Assembly: GCA_965206355.1 (NCBI GenBank)
Contig: OZ242212.1
Location: forward strand, 2,108,001 to 2,172,000
Source: Spongiihabitans sp965206355
Lineage (GTDB): Bacteria; Pseudomonadota; Gammaproteobacteria; Arenicellales; Poriferihabitantaceae
DNA: 64,000 bases
Direction: 5' to 3'
The notes beneath the pieces are model-generated. The model saw only the letters and a program-made list of their open reading frames with translations. It did no database searches and was not told the DNA's origin. A program made the translations under genes and the position numbers. Of this stretch, positions 27,945-38,071 are shown in pieces. Position 1 is the stretch's first letter; every line of letters starts with the position of its first letter.

Positions 27945-28421
27945 ATGACTGAAGCAAAAAGCGCCGCTACAACCATAGATATTCATCGGATAAAAGAGAT
28001 TCTACCGCACCGCTACCCATTTTTGTTGATTGACCGGGTAACCGACTATACGCTGGGGAAAACCTTATCCGCCATCAAAAACGTCAGTATCACTGAGCCG
28101 TTTTTTCAGGGACATTTTCCGGATCGTCCGGTTTTCCCGGGGGTTTTAATACTTGAAGCCATGGCGCAAGCATCAGCGATTCTCGCCAGCCACAGCCCCG
28201 AAGCCAATACCGCAACGAATGCCGATGAGAATGTCATTTTACTTTTTGCCGGTGTTGACAAGGCGCGCTTTAAACATCTGGTGGAACCCGGCGATCAGCT
28301 CGTTATCAATGTCAAACAAACCCACTACAAAAGCAGGATATGGAAATATGCGACCACGGCATCGGTTGACGGCAAGTTAGCCGCTTCTGCCCAAGTGATG
28401 TTTACCTATCGGGTTTTTTAG
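27945..28421 (+). CDS. fabZ: 3-hydroxyacyl-[acyl-carrier-protein] dehydratase FabZ
   Basis: This 158-residue hot-dog-fold enzyme dehydrates 3-hydroxyacyl-ACP in fatty acid elongation. HRYPFLLIDRV starts the fold. The catalytic His57 lies in FFQGHFPDRPVFPG and Glu71 in LILEAMAQAS. It sits between lpxD and lpxA, 4 bp from the latter, where it competes with lipid A synthesis for hydroxyacyl-ACP. Confidence 0.96.
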   Translation: MTEAKSAATTIDIHRIKEILPHRYPFLLIDRVTDYTLGKTLSAIKNVSITEPFFQGHFPDRPVFPGVLILEAMAQASAILASHSPEANTATNADENVILLFAGVDKARFKHLVEPGDQLVINVKQTHYKSRIWKYATTASVDGKLAASAQVMFTYRVF

Positions 28422-28425
28422 TGTT

Positions 28426-29202
28426 ATGACAGAAATCCACCCAACAGCTATTGTTGATAAGTCCGCAAAACTGGGGAAGAATGTAACGATTGGCGCGTAT
28501 TCCATCATAGAAGCACAGACCTACATCGGTGACGGCACTTGGATTGCGCCTCATGTTGTCATTAGAAGTTTGACCAGAATCGGCAAAGAAAATAAGATTT
28601 TCCAGTTTTGCTCAATCGGTGAAGACCCGCAACATCAAGATTATGCGGGTCAAGCAACCGAGCTTAACATCGGCAACCGCAATACCATTCGGGAATACTG
28701 CACCATTAACAGAGGCACCGCAGACGGTCTCGGCACGACAAAAATTGGCAACGACAATTTTATTATGGCCTATGCCCATATCGCCCATGACTGTGTACTT
28801 GGCAATCACATTATTTTCGCAAATGGGGCGAGTTTGGCAGGTCATGTTGATATAGGTGATTATGCCATTTTGGGCGGCTTCTCTCTGGTTCATCAGTTCT
28901 GTCGAATTGGCACGCACAGTATTACCGGAATTGGTTGCGTCTGTTTACAGGATGTACCACCATACATTATTGCTGCAGGCAATCCGGCAAAACCATTCGG
29001 CATCAATAGTAAAGGATTGCGACGGCGTCACTTTCCTAAAGCGTCAATTCAATTACTAAACAATGCCTATAAGATGGTTTACCGCCTTCGCCTTGATTTG
29101 CAGTCGGCAATTGATGCGGTCGAGCAATTGCACAGCAACCATGCTGACCTCAACGTCTTTAGCGAGTTTTTACGTCATTCCAAGCGCGGCATCATCCGCT
29201 AA
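28426..29202 (+). CDS. lpxA: UDP-N-acetylglucosamine acyltransferase
   Basis: This 258-residue enzyme performs the first step of lipid A synthesis. It has an N-terminal left-handed beta-helix (hexapeptide repeats from IHPTAIVDKSAKLGKNVTIG) with the catalytic His in AYAHIAHDCVLGNH, and a C-terminal helical domain from FGINSKGLRRRHF. Length and motifs match E. coli LpxA. Confidence 0.97.
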   Translation: MTEIHPTAIVDKSAKLGKNVTIGAYSIIEAQTYIGDGTWIAPHVVIRSLTRIGKENKIFQFCSIGEDPQHQDYAGQATELNIGNRNTIREYCTINRGTADGLGTTKIGNDNFIMAYAHIAHDCVLGNHIIFANGASLAGHVDIGDYAILGGFSLVHQFCRIGTHSITGIGCVCLQDVPPYIIAAGNPAKPFGINSKGLRRRHFPKASIQLLNNAYKMVYRLRLDLQSAIDAVEQLHSNHADLNVFSEFLRHSKRGIIR

Positions 29203-29208
29203 CGCAGC

Positions 29209-30372
29209 ATGCGTAAAATGGTGCGGATTGGCATTGTTGCGGGAGAACCTTCAGGCGATAAATTAGGCGCAGGACTGATTAAGGCACTGCAAGCCGAGTA
29301 TCCTGAAGCGGAATTTATCGGTATCGGCGGACCGAAAATGCGTCAGGCAGGATGCGACACCCTCTACGATATGGGGCGCATTGAGCTAATGGGTGTTGAT
29401 GAATTATTCAGCAAATTCTTCGACATACTGAAAATTCGGACATCGCTATACCGTCAATTCACTGCCCATCCCCCCGATATTTTTATTGGCATTGACGTAC
29501 CTGATTTCAATTTGAGCTTAGCGCGTAAACTTAAACGAAAAAATATACGCACGATTCACTATGTCAGTCCAACGGTTTGGGCATGGCGCGGTTATCGGAT
29601 TCATAAAATCCGCCGTGCGCTGGATCACATGCTTACCTTGTTCCCCTTTGAAGCGGAGTTTTACCAACGACACAAAATCCCGGTGACCTGCGTAGGACAT
29701 CCGATTGCCGATGAAATTGCCGATGACTTGACCGATTCGCATAAAACGGCAGCGAGAGAAAAAATTGGCATAACCGTTAGCCCGGGTAACCTCCTGATTG
29801 CACTATTGCCGGGCAGCCGACAGTCAGAAATCAGAAATCTGGCTACACTCTTTGTCGAAGCGGCCGAAAAAATTTATAATGCTGACCCAACAGTACAATT
29901 TATTTTACCTTTCGCCAGCCGCAAAATAGCGAATACCTTTTACCCGCTCGTTGGTAGCCTCAAGCATCTGCCGATTTTTACACTAGATGGGCAATCACGG
30001 GAGGCTATTGCCGCATCCGACATCGTGGTATTGGCATCCGGAACGGCAGCATTAGAAGCGGCGTTATTACGCCGACCCCATGTTGTTGTCTATAAACTGA
30101 GTGCGATGACCTATTGGCTATTTCAAAAACTGCGACATATTGATTATTATTCCATGCCAAACCAACTATTACCTAATCCCGCCATTCCTGAACTGGTGCA
30201 AGATCAGGCGACCGCGCATAACATCGTGCAGGCAGTCAATGATTTCATAAACAACCCGCACAAAGTAGCCCAACTTGAACGCGATTTTACCGACATCCAC
30301 AAACAGTTAAAACGGGATGCCAACCGACAAGCGAGCAAAGCGATCGTGAGGTTGCTGGGGTCGTCAACATGA
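29209..30372 (+). CDS. lpxB: Lipid-A-disaccharide synthase
   Basis: This 387-residue GT-B (GT19) enzyme joins UDP-diacylglucosamine with lipid X at the inner face of the membrane. Key segments are IVAGEPSGDKLGAGL, GIGGPKMRQAG, FIGIDVPDFN, YVSPTVWAWR, LPGSRQSEI and LASGTAALEAALL. It starts 6 bp after lpxA. The ATG at codon 1 or codon 4 could be used. Confidence 0.97.
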   Translation: MRKMVRIGIVAGEPSGDKLGAGLIKALQAEYPEAEFIGIGGPKMRQAGCDTLYDMGRIELMGVDELFSKFFDILKIRTSLYRQFTAHPPDIFIGIDVPDFNLSLARKLKRKNIRTIHYVSPTVWAWRGYRIHKIRRALDHMLTLFPFEAEFYQRHKIPVTCVGHPIADEIADDLTDSHKTAAREKIGITVSPGNLLIALLPGSRQSEIRNLATLFVEAAEKIYNADPTVQFILPFASRKIANTFYPLVGSLKHLPIFTLDGQSREAIAASDIVVLASGTAALEAALLRRPHVVVYKLSAMTYWLFQKLRHIDYYSMPNQLLPNPAIPELVQDQATAHNIVQAVNDFINNPHKVAQLERDFTDIHKQLKRDANRQASKAIVRLLGSST

Positions 30373-30556
30373 TTGAGTATGGTTGCCGCTATTTACCACT
30401 CTATTCAGCGCACAATAACATAGGATTCGTTATATGAGATTTTACGTCATTCAAACTCACCCAATCGTGGAAACAGCACGGCAATCCTGCCATCCCAACA
30501 ATTCGGCATATCGAAAGCCACGTTGCTGGTAATGATGCAAATATGAGAATTCGCTT

Positions 30557-31180
30557 GTGAATATACCTGTGCATATAGCATGTCGGGGGGAAATCGCTAA
30601 TGCTGCTGCCCACAATATTGCTGGCGTTGACGAGGCCGGGCGTGGACCACTGGCAGGACCGGTTTTTGCGGCAGCCGTCATATTGGATCAAAACAAGCCG
30701 ATCGCGGGGCTGGATGATTCCAAGAAACTCTCGCCCAAACGCCGAGCTGAACTTGAGTGCATCATTAAAAAGCGGGCGTTATCATGGTCTGTGGCACTGG
30801 CTGATGTCGCAGAAATTGACCGCATCAACATTCTGGCAGCCTCCTTACTGGCAATGAAACGTGCACTGGAAGGACTACACATTCAGCCTCAATGTGCATT
30901 GATTGACGGCAACAAATCGCCAGATTTGCATTGCCCTGCCCGTGCGGTGGTGGGTGGTGATGCCATATATGACGAAATCTCTGCGGCATCCATTTTAGCC
31001 AAACAAGCCCGCGATCGAGTGATGATTGCATTGGCAGATGTCTTTCCACAATATGGATTTGAGCGTCATAAGGGCTACCCGACAAAAGCACATCTACAGG
31101 CATTACAAACGCACGGCGTAACTGCACAACACAGGCATAGTTTTGCGCCGGTGCGTAATCTGCTGCAATCCGCTCAATAG
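30557..31180 (+). CDS. rnhB: Ribonuclease HII
   Basis: This 207-residue nuclease removes ribonucleotides from RNA-DNA hybrids. The catalytic acidic residues are in AGVDEAGRGPLAGPV (DE) and in ALIDGNKSPD and GGDAIYDEISAASILAK. The frame starts with GTG at 30557 and has about 20 residues before the conserved IAGVDEAG, so the true start may lie slightly downstream. The last codons are part of an 80-bp tandem duplication that continues into the dnaE start. Confidence 0.95.
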   Translation: MNIPVHIACRGEIANAAAHNIAGVDEAGRGPLAGPVFAAAVILDQNKPIAGLDDSKKLSPKRRAELECIIKKRALSWSVALADVAEIDRINILAASLLAMKRALEGLHIQPQCALIDGNKSPDLHCPARAVVGGDAIYDEISAASILAKQARDRVMIALADVFPQYGFERHKGYPTKAHLQALQTHGVTAQHRHSFAPVRNLLQSAQ

Positions 31181-31283
31181 TTAGCTTGTTGCAATGACTC
31201 AACCTTATAGAAATAGACGACTCAAGATCGCTTGGCAGTATGCTGCAATCCACTCGATAGTTGGCTTGTGGCAATGACTCAAG
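31161..31283 (+). repeat. Tandem duplication (80-bp period) spanning rnhB end and dnaE start
   Basis: TGCTGCAATCCGCTCAATAG at 31161 is repeated with few changes at 31241, and the match runs on through GCAATGACTCAA in both copies (31161-31203 and 31241-31283). Each copy has an ATG in the dnaE start context. Only the second ATG (31274) opens dnaE. Confidence 0.85.
31194..31277 (+). CDS. Possible 27-codon leader peptide in front of dnaE
   Basis: The ATG of the first repeat copy opens a stop-free frame of 27 codons (MTQPYRNRRLKIAWQYAAI...). Its TGA at 31275-31277 overlaps the dnaE ATG (ATGA arrangement). Such an overlap would allow translational coupling. It probably arose by chance from the duplication; whether it is translated is unknown. 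Confidence 0.35.
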   Translation: MTQPYRNRRLKIAWQYAAIHSIVGLWQ

Positions 31284-34200
31284 CCTTCGTACATTTGCAC
31301 TTGCATTCGGCGTTTTCTCTTGCCGACGGCATCGTCCGCCTGAAACCGCTGGCGCAGCAATGTGCCGAATTTGAACAACCAGCGGTGGCACTGACCGACT
31401 GGTCAAATCTCTATGCTGCCATCAAGTTTTATCGCGCCTGTCTGACGCACGGCGTAAAACCGATTATCGGTTGTGATGTCTGGGTTGAAAACCCGCTGAA
31501 TCACAGAAATTGCGACCGTGTAACCTTGTTATGCAAAGATAACGAGGGTTACCGTAATTTGAGCAAAATGCTGACCAAAGCATATCTGCAAGACAATGTA
31601 AAAGACAAAGTGGTGATCCGATGGCGCGAATTCGCCCACTATCAATGTGGTCTCATCTGTTTGTTGGACGATCACGAAGGACCGGTCATCAATCTGATGA
31701 CGCAAAACGCCGAGCACAATATCGAAAACATAGTGCGCCAATACCACGAACTGTTTGCAGACAGATTGTACTTTTCCATTAGCCGAATCGGCTGGGCAAA
31801 AGAACAAGATGCTATCAACATGGCAGTACAGCTTTGCCAGCAACACCGCATTGCGCTTGTTGCAACCAATCGAGTGGTCTTTATCCATCGACACGAATTT
31901 GACACACATGAAATTCGTGTCTGCATAAACGATGGTCGGACCTTGGATGACAGCAGACGAGTACGAAAATTCACCGATCAACAGTATTTAAGATCGAGTC
32001 AGGAAATGTCAGAACTCTTTGCCGATATACCTGCTGCGATTACTAACTCAGTGGAAATTGCCAAACGTTGCAACCTGTTTTTCAATTTTGATGAAGACTT
32101 TTTGCCGGTCTATCCAGATGCCGAGGGGCAGTCGGTGGCGACCATGCTACGTGAACTGGCAGAATCGGGACTGGCTAAACGACTACAGCTTGAGCAGCTA
32201 ACCCATGGTGATGGTACAGCAGTGGCAGAGCAGAAATATATTGATCGACTGAATCTGGAATTGGGCATCATTGAACAAATGGGCTACCCGGGATATTTTT
32301 TAATTGTCGCCGATTTCGTTCGCTGGTCACGCGAACAGGATATTCCAGTGGGTCCGGGGCGAGGTTCTGGTGCGGGCTCATTGGTTGCTTGGGCAACCGG
32401 TATAACCGAAATAGATCCCCTGCTTTATGGACTGCTGTTTGAGCGCTTTCTCAATCCTGAAAGAGTGTCCTTACCCGACTTTGATATTGATTTTTGCGTA
32501 GATGGTAGGGATCGGGTGATCGAATATGTGGTACAACGCTATGGTAGCGATCAGGTCGCACAAATTATTACATTCGGCACGATGGCTGCCAAAGCGGTGG
32601 TGCGGGATGTTGGTCGAGTGATGAATTTTCCTTATGGATTTGTTGATCAGATTGCCAAGCTGATTCCTTTTGATGTGGGTATGACGCTACAAAAGGCGTT
32701 AGACGAAGAGCAATTATTACAGAAACGTTATCAGGATGAAGAAGATGTTCAGGAGCTAATCAACTCGGCATTACAACTGGAAGGCCTCGCACGCAATGTT
32801 GGGAAACATGCAGGCGGTGTCGTCATTGCACCGAAACCACTTACCGAATACACCCCGCTGTATGCCGACACCCATTTGAGTCAAGCTATTACACAGTTTG
32901 ATAAAGATGATCTTGAAGCCATCGGGCTGATTAAATTTGATTTTCTTGGGTTACGCACGCTGACCGTACTGGATGCCGCGGTAAAAATGGCAAACCGACA
33001 GTTAGCCGAGCAAGGTAAACCGATCATTGATATGGACAACATTGCTCCAGACGATGAGGACACCTTCAAGTTTATCCGTAGCGGTCAAACCACTGCCATC
33101 TTCCAGCTTGAATCTCGTGGTATGAAAGACTTGATTATTCGTGCCCATCCAGAAAAGTTTGAGGATTTGATTGCACTGATTGCTATGTTTCGACCGGGGC
33201 CATTGCAATCTGGCATGGTGGATGACTTTGTCAATCGGAAAAATGGTCGAGAATCCATTCAATACCTCCATCCCGATCTTGAAGAAGTATTAAAACCCAC
33301 CTACGGCGTGATTCTTTATCAGGAACAAGTCATGGAAATCGCTAGAATCCTTGCCGGTTATACGCTCGGAGGGGCAGACTTTCTGCGTAAAGCGATGGGC
33401 AAGAAAAAACAAGAGGGAATGGACAAGCAGTGTACGGTGTTTGTCAGTGGTGCGGTCAAACGCGGTGTCAATAAGCAAGTTGCGGAAAACATTTTTAATC
33501 TGATGGCTAAATTCGCAGGCTATGGCTTCAACAAATCCCACTCTGTGGCTTATGCGTTGGTGTCTTACCATACTGCATGGATGAAAACTCATTATCCAGC
33601 CGCTTATATGGCCGCCACATTATCGAGTGAACTGGATACAACCGACAAAGTGGTGATACTGCTTGCAGATTGTCGTGCGCTGGGATTAACGATACTGCCG
33701 CCCGACATCAATGCCAGCTTTTATACATTCAAGCCAACCAATAATACCGAAATATCATATGGTCTTGGCGCATTAAAAGGTGTCGGTCGGAGTGTCATTG
33801 ATAGTATAGTTGAGCAGCGTCAGGCGAATGGTATGTATAAAAGTCTGTTTGATTTCTGTCGACGACTCGATTTGCGTAAGGTCAACAAACGTGTTTTGGA
33901 GGTATTGATAAAAAGTGGCGCAATGGACGGCGTTGGCAACAATCGCGCAATGTTGATGGCAGACATCAGCAATGCCTGCCGCGCTGCTGAACAACAGCAA
34001 CAGGATAAACAAGCCGGACAGTTTGATATGTTTGACGTTGCACAAGTCCCTTTGGATAATCTGGCATCCGGCGAAATGGCCGACTGGAACGAGCAACAAC
34101 GTCTTATTGCTGAAAAAGAATCGCTGGGCTTGTATCTGAGCGGACATCCGTATAATCGTTTTACCCACGAACTAAAACACGTCTGTGAACATGATGTGTC

Positions 34201-34798
34201 ATTACTCAATTTGAAGACACCGCGTAATGGTATTTTCAGTGGCATTGTGATGTCAATGCGCGTATTAAATACACGTCGAGGAAAAATGGCATTCATTGCA
34301 CTGGATAATGCAATACATCAAGTTGAAGCTAGTCTGTATTCAGAAAAACTGAAACTGCTCTCCAGTAAACTGCAAAAAGATACGCTGTTAATTGCCGTGG
34401 GCGAGCTAAGCACCGATGAACTGACTGGTGGTTGCCAAATACAGGTGGAGAATTTATACGATATCAGCGAACTCAGAAAGGCAACTTTGCGTGGCATCCG
34501 ATTGCACCTGTTAGAACAAAATTTGAGTAAGGGCAGTCTTAAATCTCTACAACAATTATTGCTCAAGTACCGTGGCGATAAAACGGCAATCAGTGTCATC
34601 TATACGCGGATAAAAGGAGAACAGGGTCAATTACACCTGAGCAATGATTGGAAGGTCAAGCCAGAGCAGACATTACTGGACGAATTAGGGCATCGCTTCG
34701 GCACAGAAAACATTCACTACCATTACGATACCACAACCCTCATCAATGCCATTCCAGAAAAATCCCATTATCGTTCAAAAGCGGTAGCGTCTTATTAA
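31274..34798 (+). CDS. dnaE: DNA polymerase III alpha subunit
   Basis: This replicative polymerase has 1174 residues from the ATG at 31274. The order is N-terminal PHP domain (FVHLHLHSAFSLADG), palm with catalytic Asp residues in LPDFDIDFCVDGRD, PGRGSGAGSLVAWATGITEID, fingers with RPGPLQSGMVDDFVNRK and GFNKSHSVAYALVSYHTAW, a helix-hairpin-helix region (GLGALKGVGRSVIDSI) and an OB fold (FSGIVMSMRVLNTRRGKMAF). The frame extends upstream to a TTG, but MTQAFVHL is the family start. The PHP metal-binding residues look partly lost, as usual in proteobacterial DnaE1. Confidence 0.96.
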   Translation: MTQAFVHLHLHSAFSLADGIVRLKPLAQQCAEFEQPAVALTDWSNLYAAIKFYRACLTHGVKPIIGCDVWVENPLNHRNCDRVTLLCKDNEGYRNLSKMLTKAYLQDNVKDKVVIRWREFAHYQCGLICLLDDHEGPVINLMTQNAEHNIENIVRQYHELFADRLYFSISRIGWAKEQDAINMAVQLCQQHRIALVATNRVVFIHRHEFDTHEIRVCINDGRTLDDSRRVRKFTDQQYLRSSQEMSELFADIPAAITNSVEIAKRCNLFFNFDEDFLPVYPDAEGQSVATMLRELAESGLAKRLQLEQLTHGDGTAVAEQKYIDRLNLELGIIEQMGYPGYFLIVADFVRWSREQDIPVGPGRGSGAGSLVAWATGITEIDPLLYGLLFERFLNPERVSLPDFDIDFCVDGRDRVIEYVVQRYGSDQVAQIITFGTMAAKAVVRDVGRVMNFPYGFVDQIAKLIPFDVGMTLQKALDEEQLLQKRYQDEEDVQELINSALQLEGLARNVGKHAGGVVIAPKPLTEYTPLYADTHLSQAITQFDKDDLEAIGLIKFDFLGLRTLTVLDAAVKMANRQLAEQGKPIIDMDNIAPDDEDTFKFIRSGQTTAIFQLESRGMKDLIIRAHPEKFEDLIALIAMFRPGPLQSGMVDDFVNRKNGRESIQYLHPDLEEVLKPTYGVILYQEQVMEIARILAGYTLGGADFLRKAMGKKKQEGMDKQCTVFVSGAVKRGVNKQVAENIFNLMAKFAGYGFNKSHSVAYALVSYHTAWMKTHYPAAYMAATLSSELDTTDKVVILLADCRALGLTILPPDINASFYTFKPTNNTEISYGLGALKGVGRSVIDSIVEQRQANGMYKSLFDFCRRLDLRKVNKRVLEVLIKSGAMDGVGNNRAMLMADISNACRAAEQQQQDKQAGQFDMFDVAQVPLDNLASGEMADWNEQQRLIAEKESLGLYLSGHPYNRFTHELKHVCEHDVSLLNLKTPRNGIFSGIVMSMRVLNTRRGKMAFIALDNAIHQVEASLYSEKLKLLSSKLQKDTLLIAVGELSTDELTGGCQIQVENLYDISELRKATLRGIRLHLLEQNLSKGSLKSLQQLLLKYRGDKTAISVIYTRIKGEQGQLHLSNDWKVKPEQTLLDELGHRFGTENIHYHYDTTTLINAIPEKSHYRSKAVASY

Positions 34799-34809
34799 GA
34801 TGATCATGA

Positions 34810-36716
34810 TTGAGATGGAGAGTGTCTATCTGCGCCAATACAACACGATTTAGGTATCGAATATTGCCAAATTTCAATGAACCCAACTGTGTGGTTGTAC
34901 AGGATTCAAGCCACAATCGTTGGTTGTATTTTCGCAATCCACTACGAATTTTCACGACCACGAACATTGACGAGGTGACCCATCAGCTCGCGCTGGTTGA
35001 GTCGGAAGTCGCGCATAATGGACGTTATGCTGCTGGCTTTGTCAATTACGAAGCCGCTCCAGCATTCGATAGTGTATTCCCACTCAGGGAAAACTCAGAA
35101 GTGCCGCTTATCTGGTTTGCAATCTTCAGTGATTATGAAGAGTTTGACTTTCCTCATCAAGCCGATCCGCCATCGCAACACAGTGCTACCCGTCATCAAA
35201 GCAGACCATTGGATTGGTCGTTACTGCTGGATGAACAAGAATACCAGTCCTCGCTCAGCACAATAAAAAACTATATCAAGGCAGGAGATACCTATCAGGT
35301 TAACTATTCTTTTCGATTAAAAGCCAGCACATCCCCCCATATGGACAATAGTAATAGCGATGATAACTGGCGATTTTTTGTGCAAATGGTGCATGCGCAA
35401 AACCTTGCCGATCAATGCGGTTATTGCGTTTATGTCAACACCGAAAACTGGACTGTGTGCAGTGCGTCCCCAGAATTATTTTTTGAATATCACCACCGCA
35501 CTCTGAAATCAAAACCGATGAAAGGAACGGCACCGCGTGGATTGAGTTACGCGGATGATATGCAAAACGGCTTTGACTTACAGCATTCCGAAAAGAATCG
35601 TGCTGAAAATATTATGATTGCCGACATGGTGCGCAATGATATGGGCAAGATTGCCGACATCGGTTCGGTACAGACAACGGCGGTATTGACACTGGAGAAA
35701 TACCATACATTCTGGACGATGACGACCACAGTACAATGCCAGACCGAGTCGAAATTGAGTGCGATATTTTCAGCCTTATTTCCAGCGGCATCCATTACCG
35801 GCGCACCAAAGTTAAGGGCGATGCAAATTATCGACCAACTGGAAAAGTATCCGCGCCATATTTATACCGGCTCTGCTGGTTTCATCAGTCCTGACAACTT
35901 CGCCCAATTCAATGTTGCCATACGAACCGTCTTGATTGACAAAACCAATAAACAGGCTGAGTTTGGTGTCGGCGGCGGCATAGTCTGGGATTCAGAATCA
36001 GGGGACGAATTTCGAGAATGCCAGACCAAAGCGCGGGTACTAACTTATTCCCAGCCACAATTCGACTTGATTGAAACATTAAAATGGTGTGTTGATGAGG
36101 GCTATGTTTTCCTGCAACAGCATTTATTAAGATTGCGTCACTCGGCGTATTACTTCTCTTGGTCACTGGATGTCGATAGCATTGAGCATCAACTAAATGC
36201 CATGCAGGCAAGCTTTCCAAAAACCACTCAGCGAGTACGCGTGCAAGTATCAAAATCCGGCAATATCATTATCAACAATAGCGATTTAGTCGCCCTGCCC
36301 AATCCCTATGTGGTTAAGGTTGATGAGCGCTCGGTAAATTCAAAAAACTATTTTTTATACCACAAAACAACCTGGCGCAATGTGCACGACAGCAGACAAC
36401 ACAGCGACCACTGGTGCTCTAAATTACCCGCCAAATTGCCCACTCACAGTCCACAGTACGATGATCTCTTGCTATGCATGAAAGAGATGAGCTAACCGAA
36501 TCATGTCGTGCCAATATACTGGTGGAATCCGATGCGGGCTGGATTACCCCGCCGCTTTCATGCGGATTACTAAACGGCATCGGGCGACAACATTTAATAT
36601 ATCAAGGTATCGTTAGCGAATCCATCGTTACCCTTGATCAATTATTATCGGCAAAATCAGTCTGGCTGGTAAACTCGGTGCGGGGTCGCTGGCAGGTCTG
36701 TTTAACCTCTGATTAG
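34810..36716 (+). pseudogene. pabB: Aminodeoxychorismate synthase/lyase fusion (PabB-PabC) with a frameshift
   Basis: The first frame (34810-36495) has the PabB chorismate-binding domain: SPELFFEY, KPMKGTAPRG, NRAENIMIADMVRNDMG, FPAASITGAPKLRAM and the DEFREC segment. A class IV aminotransferase (PabC) domain follows, with the PLP lysine in YHKTTWRNVHD. The frame breaks at about 36475, and the rest of PabC (MHERDELTESCRANI ... WLVNSVRGRW) continues in another frame to 36716. One missing base in CTATGCATGAA would explain it (TGG CAT GAA expected). The fusion makes p-aminobenzoate for folate. PabB is intact, so its activity may survive, but the lyase part is truncated, unless this is a sequencing error. 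The frame opens with TTG; the true start is unclear. Confidence 0.85.
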
Positions 36717-36722
36717 TGCTTT

Positions 36723-37463
36723 ATGCTACTATTAACCATAACCGAATGGACACTGCTGTGTTTGGTTTTTATCTGGTCTGGCTTTGTACGTAGTGGCTTG
36801 GGGTTTGGCGGTGCCGCCTTAGCCATACCACTGATGTTATTGATTGTGGATAAGCCACTACTGTGGTTGCCCATTGTTGCCACACATTTACTGTTTTTCT
36901 CCGCATTGACTGTCTATAACCGTCTACAGGACATTGATTGGCAGTATTTGAAGAAAGCCCTGTTGATTATGCTCATTCCAAAATTAATGGGTGTATTTGG
37001 ATTGCTGAATTTACCGAGTGACTTATTGGTGCTGATCATTTACACCATCACTTTTTGCTATGGACTGACCTACGTTTTTAATTATTCATTCACCAGCAAG
37101 AATCGCCTAGTTGACTATCTATTACTGAGTCTGGGCGGCTATGCAAGCGGCACATCGCTAATCGGCGCACCACTCATCTCCGTGGTCTTCGCCAGAAACG
37201 TTAGCATTGACAAACTGCGTAACACCTTATTTGCAACATGGATGATATTGGTGGTGATAAAAATGTCCACCTTCGTCGTCTTTGCCGTGGATTTGCAATT
37301 CAAATACGCACTATACCTATTCCCCGTCACCGCAATTGGTCACTGGCTCGGCTTAAAGATGCACAACCGCCTCATCAAAGGTGGTGGAGAAAGATATAAA
37401 CGCCTGTTAGGCATCGTGCTGGTGGTTATCTGTAGCTACGGACTGTTGAGCGCATTACGTTAA
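36723..37463 (+). CDS. TauE/SafE family membrane exporter
   Basis: This 246-residue protein has about seven or eight membrane helices and the family motif RSGLGFGGAALAIPLML near the N-terminus, repeated as LGGYASGTSLIGAPLISVVFARN in the second half. Members export sulfite, sulfoacetate or other small anions. It starts 6 bp after the end of the pabC reading frame. Its substrate cannot be told from the sequence. Confidence 0.85.
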   Translation: MLLLTITEWTLLCLVFIWSGFVRSGLGFGGAALAIPLMLLIVDKPLLWLPIVATHLLFFSALTVYNRLQDIDWQYLKKALLIMLIPKLMGVFGLLNLPSDLLVLIIYTITFCYGLTYVFNYSFTSKNRLVDYLLLSLGGYASGTSLIGAPLISVVFARNVSIDKLRNTLFATWMILVVIKMSTFVVFAVDLQFKYALYLFPVTAIGHWLGLKMHNRLIKGGGERYKRLLGIVLVVICSYGLLSALR

Positions 37464-37565
37464 TGCCGAAGGAATTTATGTTGAACATACTTGGATGCCT
37501 CCTGTTCAGTTGCGTCTTGTAGCATCCCTAAGAGATCGCTCCAAATCATTGTCTTTTAATTCATA

Positions 37566-37704
37566 GAGACCTTTGCACGGAAGATGATTTTGCTTTCAGG
37601 TAAGGCAAAAACGCACGGAATGAGGGAGTTTATGCTTATAAATGACCGATTGAGTACGTTTTTAACGTAGCATGCAGGTGAAATGGCTTTCGTGCAAAGG
37701 TCTC
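37566..37704 (+). mobile_element. MITE copy 6 (139 bp)
   Basis: This is the short form with the 5-bp target duplication TCATA (37561-37565 and 37705-37709). It lies 10 bp from the end of the restriction-gene remnant. Confidence 0.9.
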
Positions 37705-37714
37705 TCATACTCAT

Positions 37715-38071
37715 TTAAGACATGAATGTTGTCATGCTTGATATGTAATTGCCCTTCGTTACCACGATTGCCGCGATGTTGTCCTTCAAATTACAAATCA
37801 AATACTCGAATTCATTAAATGGAAAGACAGATTGATCTTGGTTGATGATTTGCAAGATATTTTGAAAGTCTTCGGGCGAACCGGTAAAACATTCACAGAT
37901 TTTATTCTTTGAGGCCTTTGCACGGAAGATGATTTCGCTTTTAGGCAAGGCAAAAACGCACGGAATGAGGGAGTTTATGCTTATAAATGACCGATTGAGT
38001 ACGATTTTAACGCAGCATGCAGGTGAAATGGCTTTCGTGCAAAGCTCTCTCTTTAATTCTGAAAGTTCCAT
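37715..38071 (-). pseudogene. Remnant of a gene overlapping the methyltransferase end (possible restriction endonuclease), split by a MITE
   Basis: If the MITE at 37911-38049 and one TCTTT copy are removed, the minus strand reads MELSELKNKICECFTGSPED, then FQNILQIINQDQSVFPFNEF and EYLICNLKDN, ending at 37715. The ATG (38071) overlaps the last codons of the methyltransferase. An ORF starting inside the methyltransferase end is typical of a type II restriction gene partner, but I do not recognise the protein family, so the assignment is inference. Only about 70 codons remain, so the gene is also truncated downstream. Confidence 0.5.
37911..38049 (+). mobile_element. MITE copy 7 (139 bp), inserted in the restriction-modification remnant
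   Basis: Its ends are GAGGCCTTTGCACG and GAGAGCTTTGCACG, both slightly diverged. The 5-bp target duplication is TCTTT (37906-37910 and 38050-38054). It cuts the overlap of the methyltransferase 3' end and the downstream gene. Removing it restores both stop and start codons. Confidence 0.88.
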
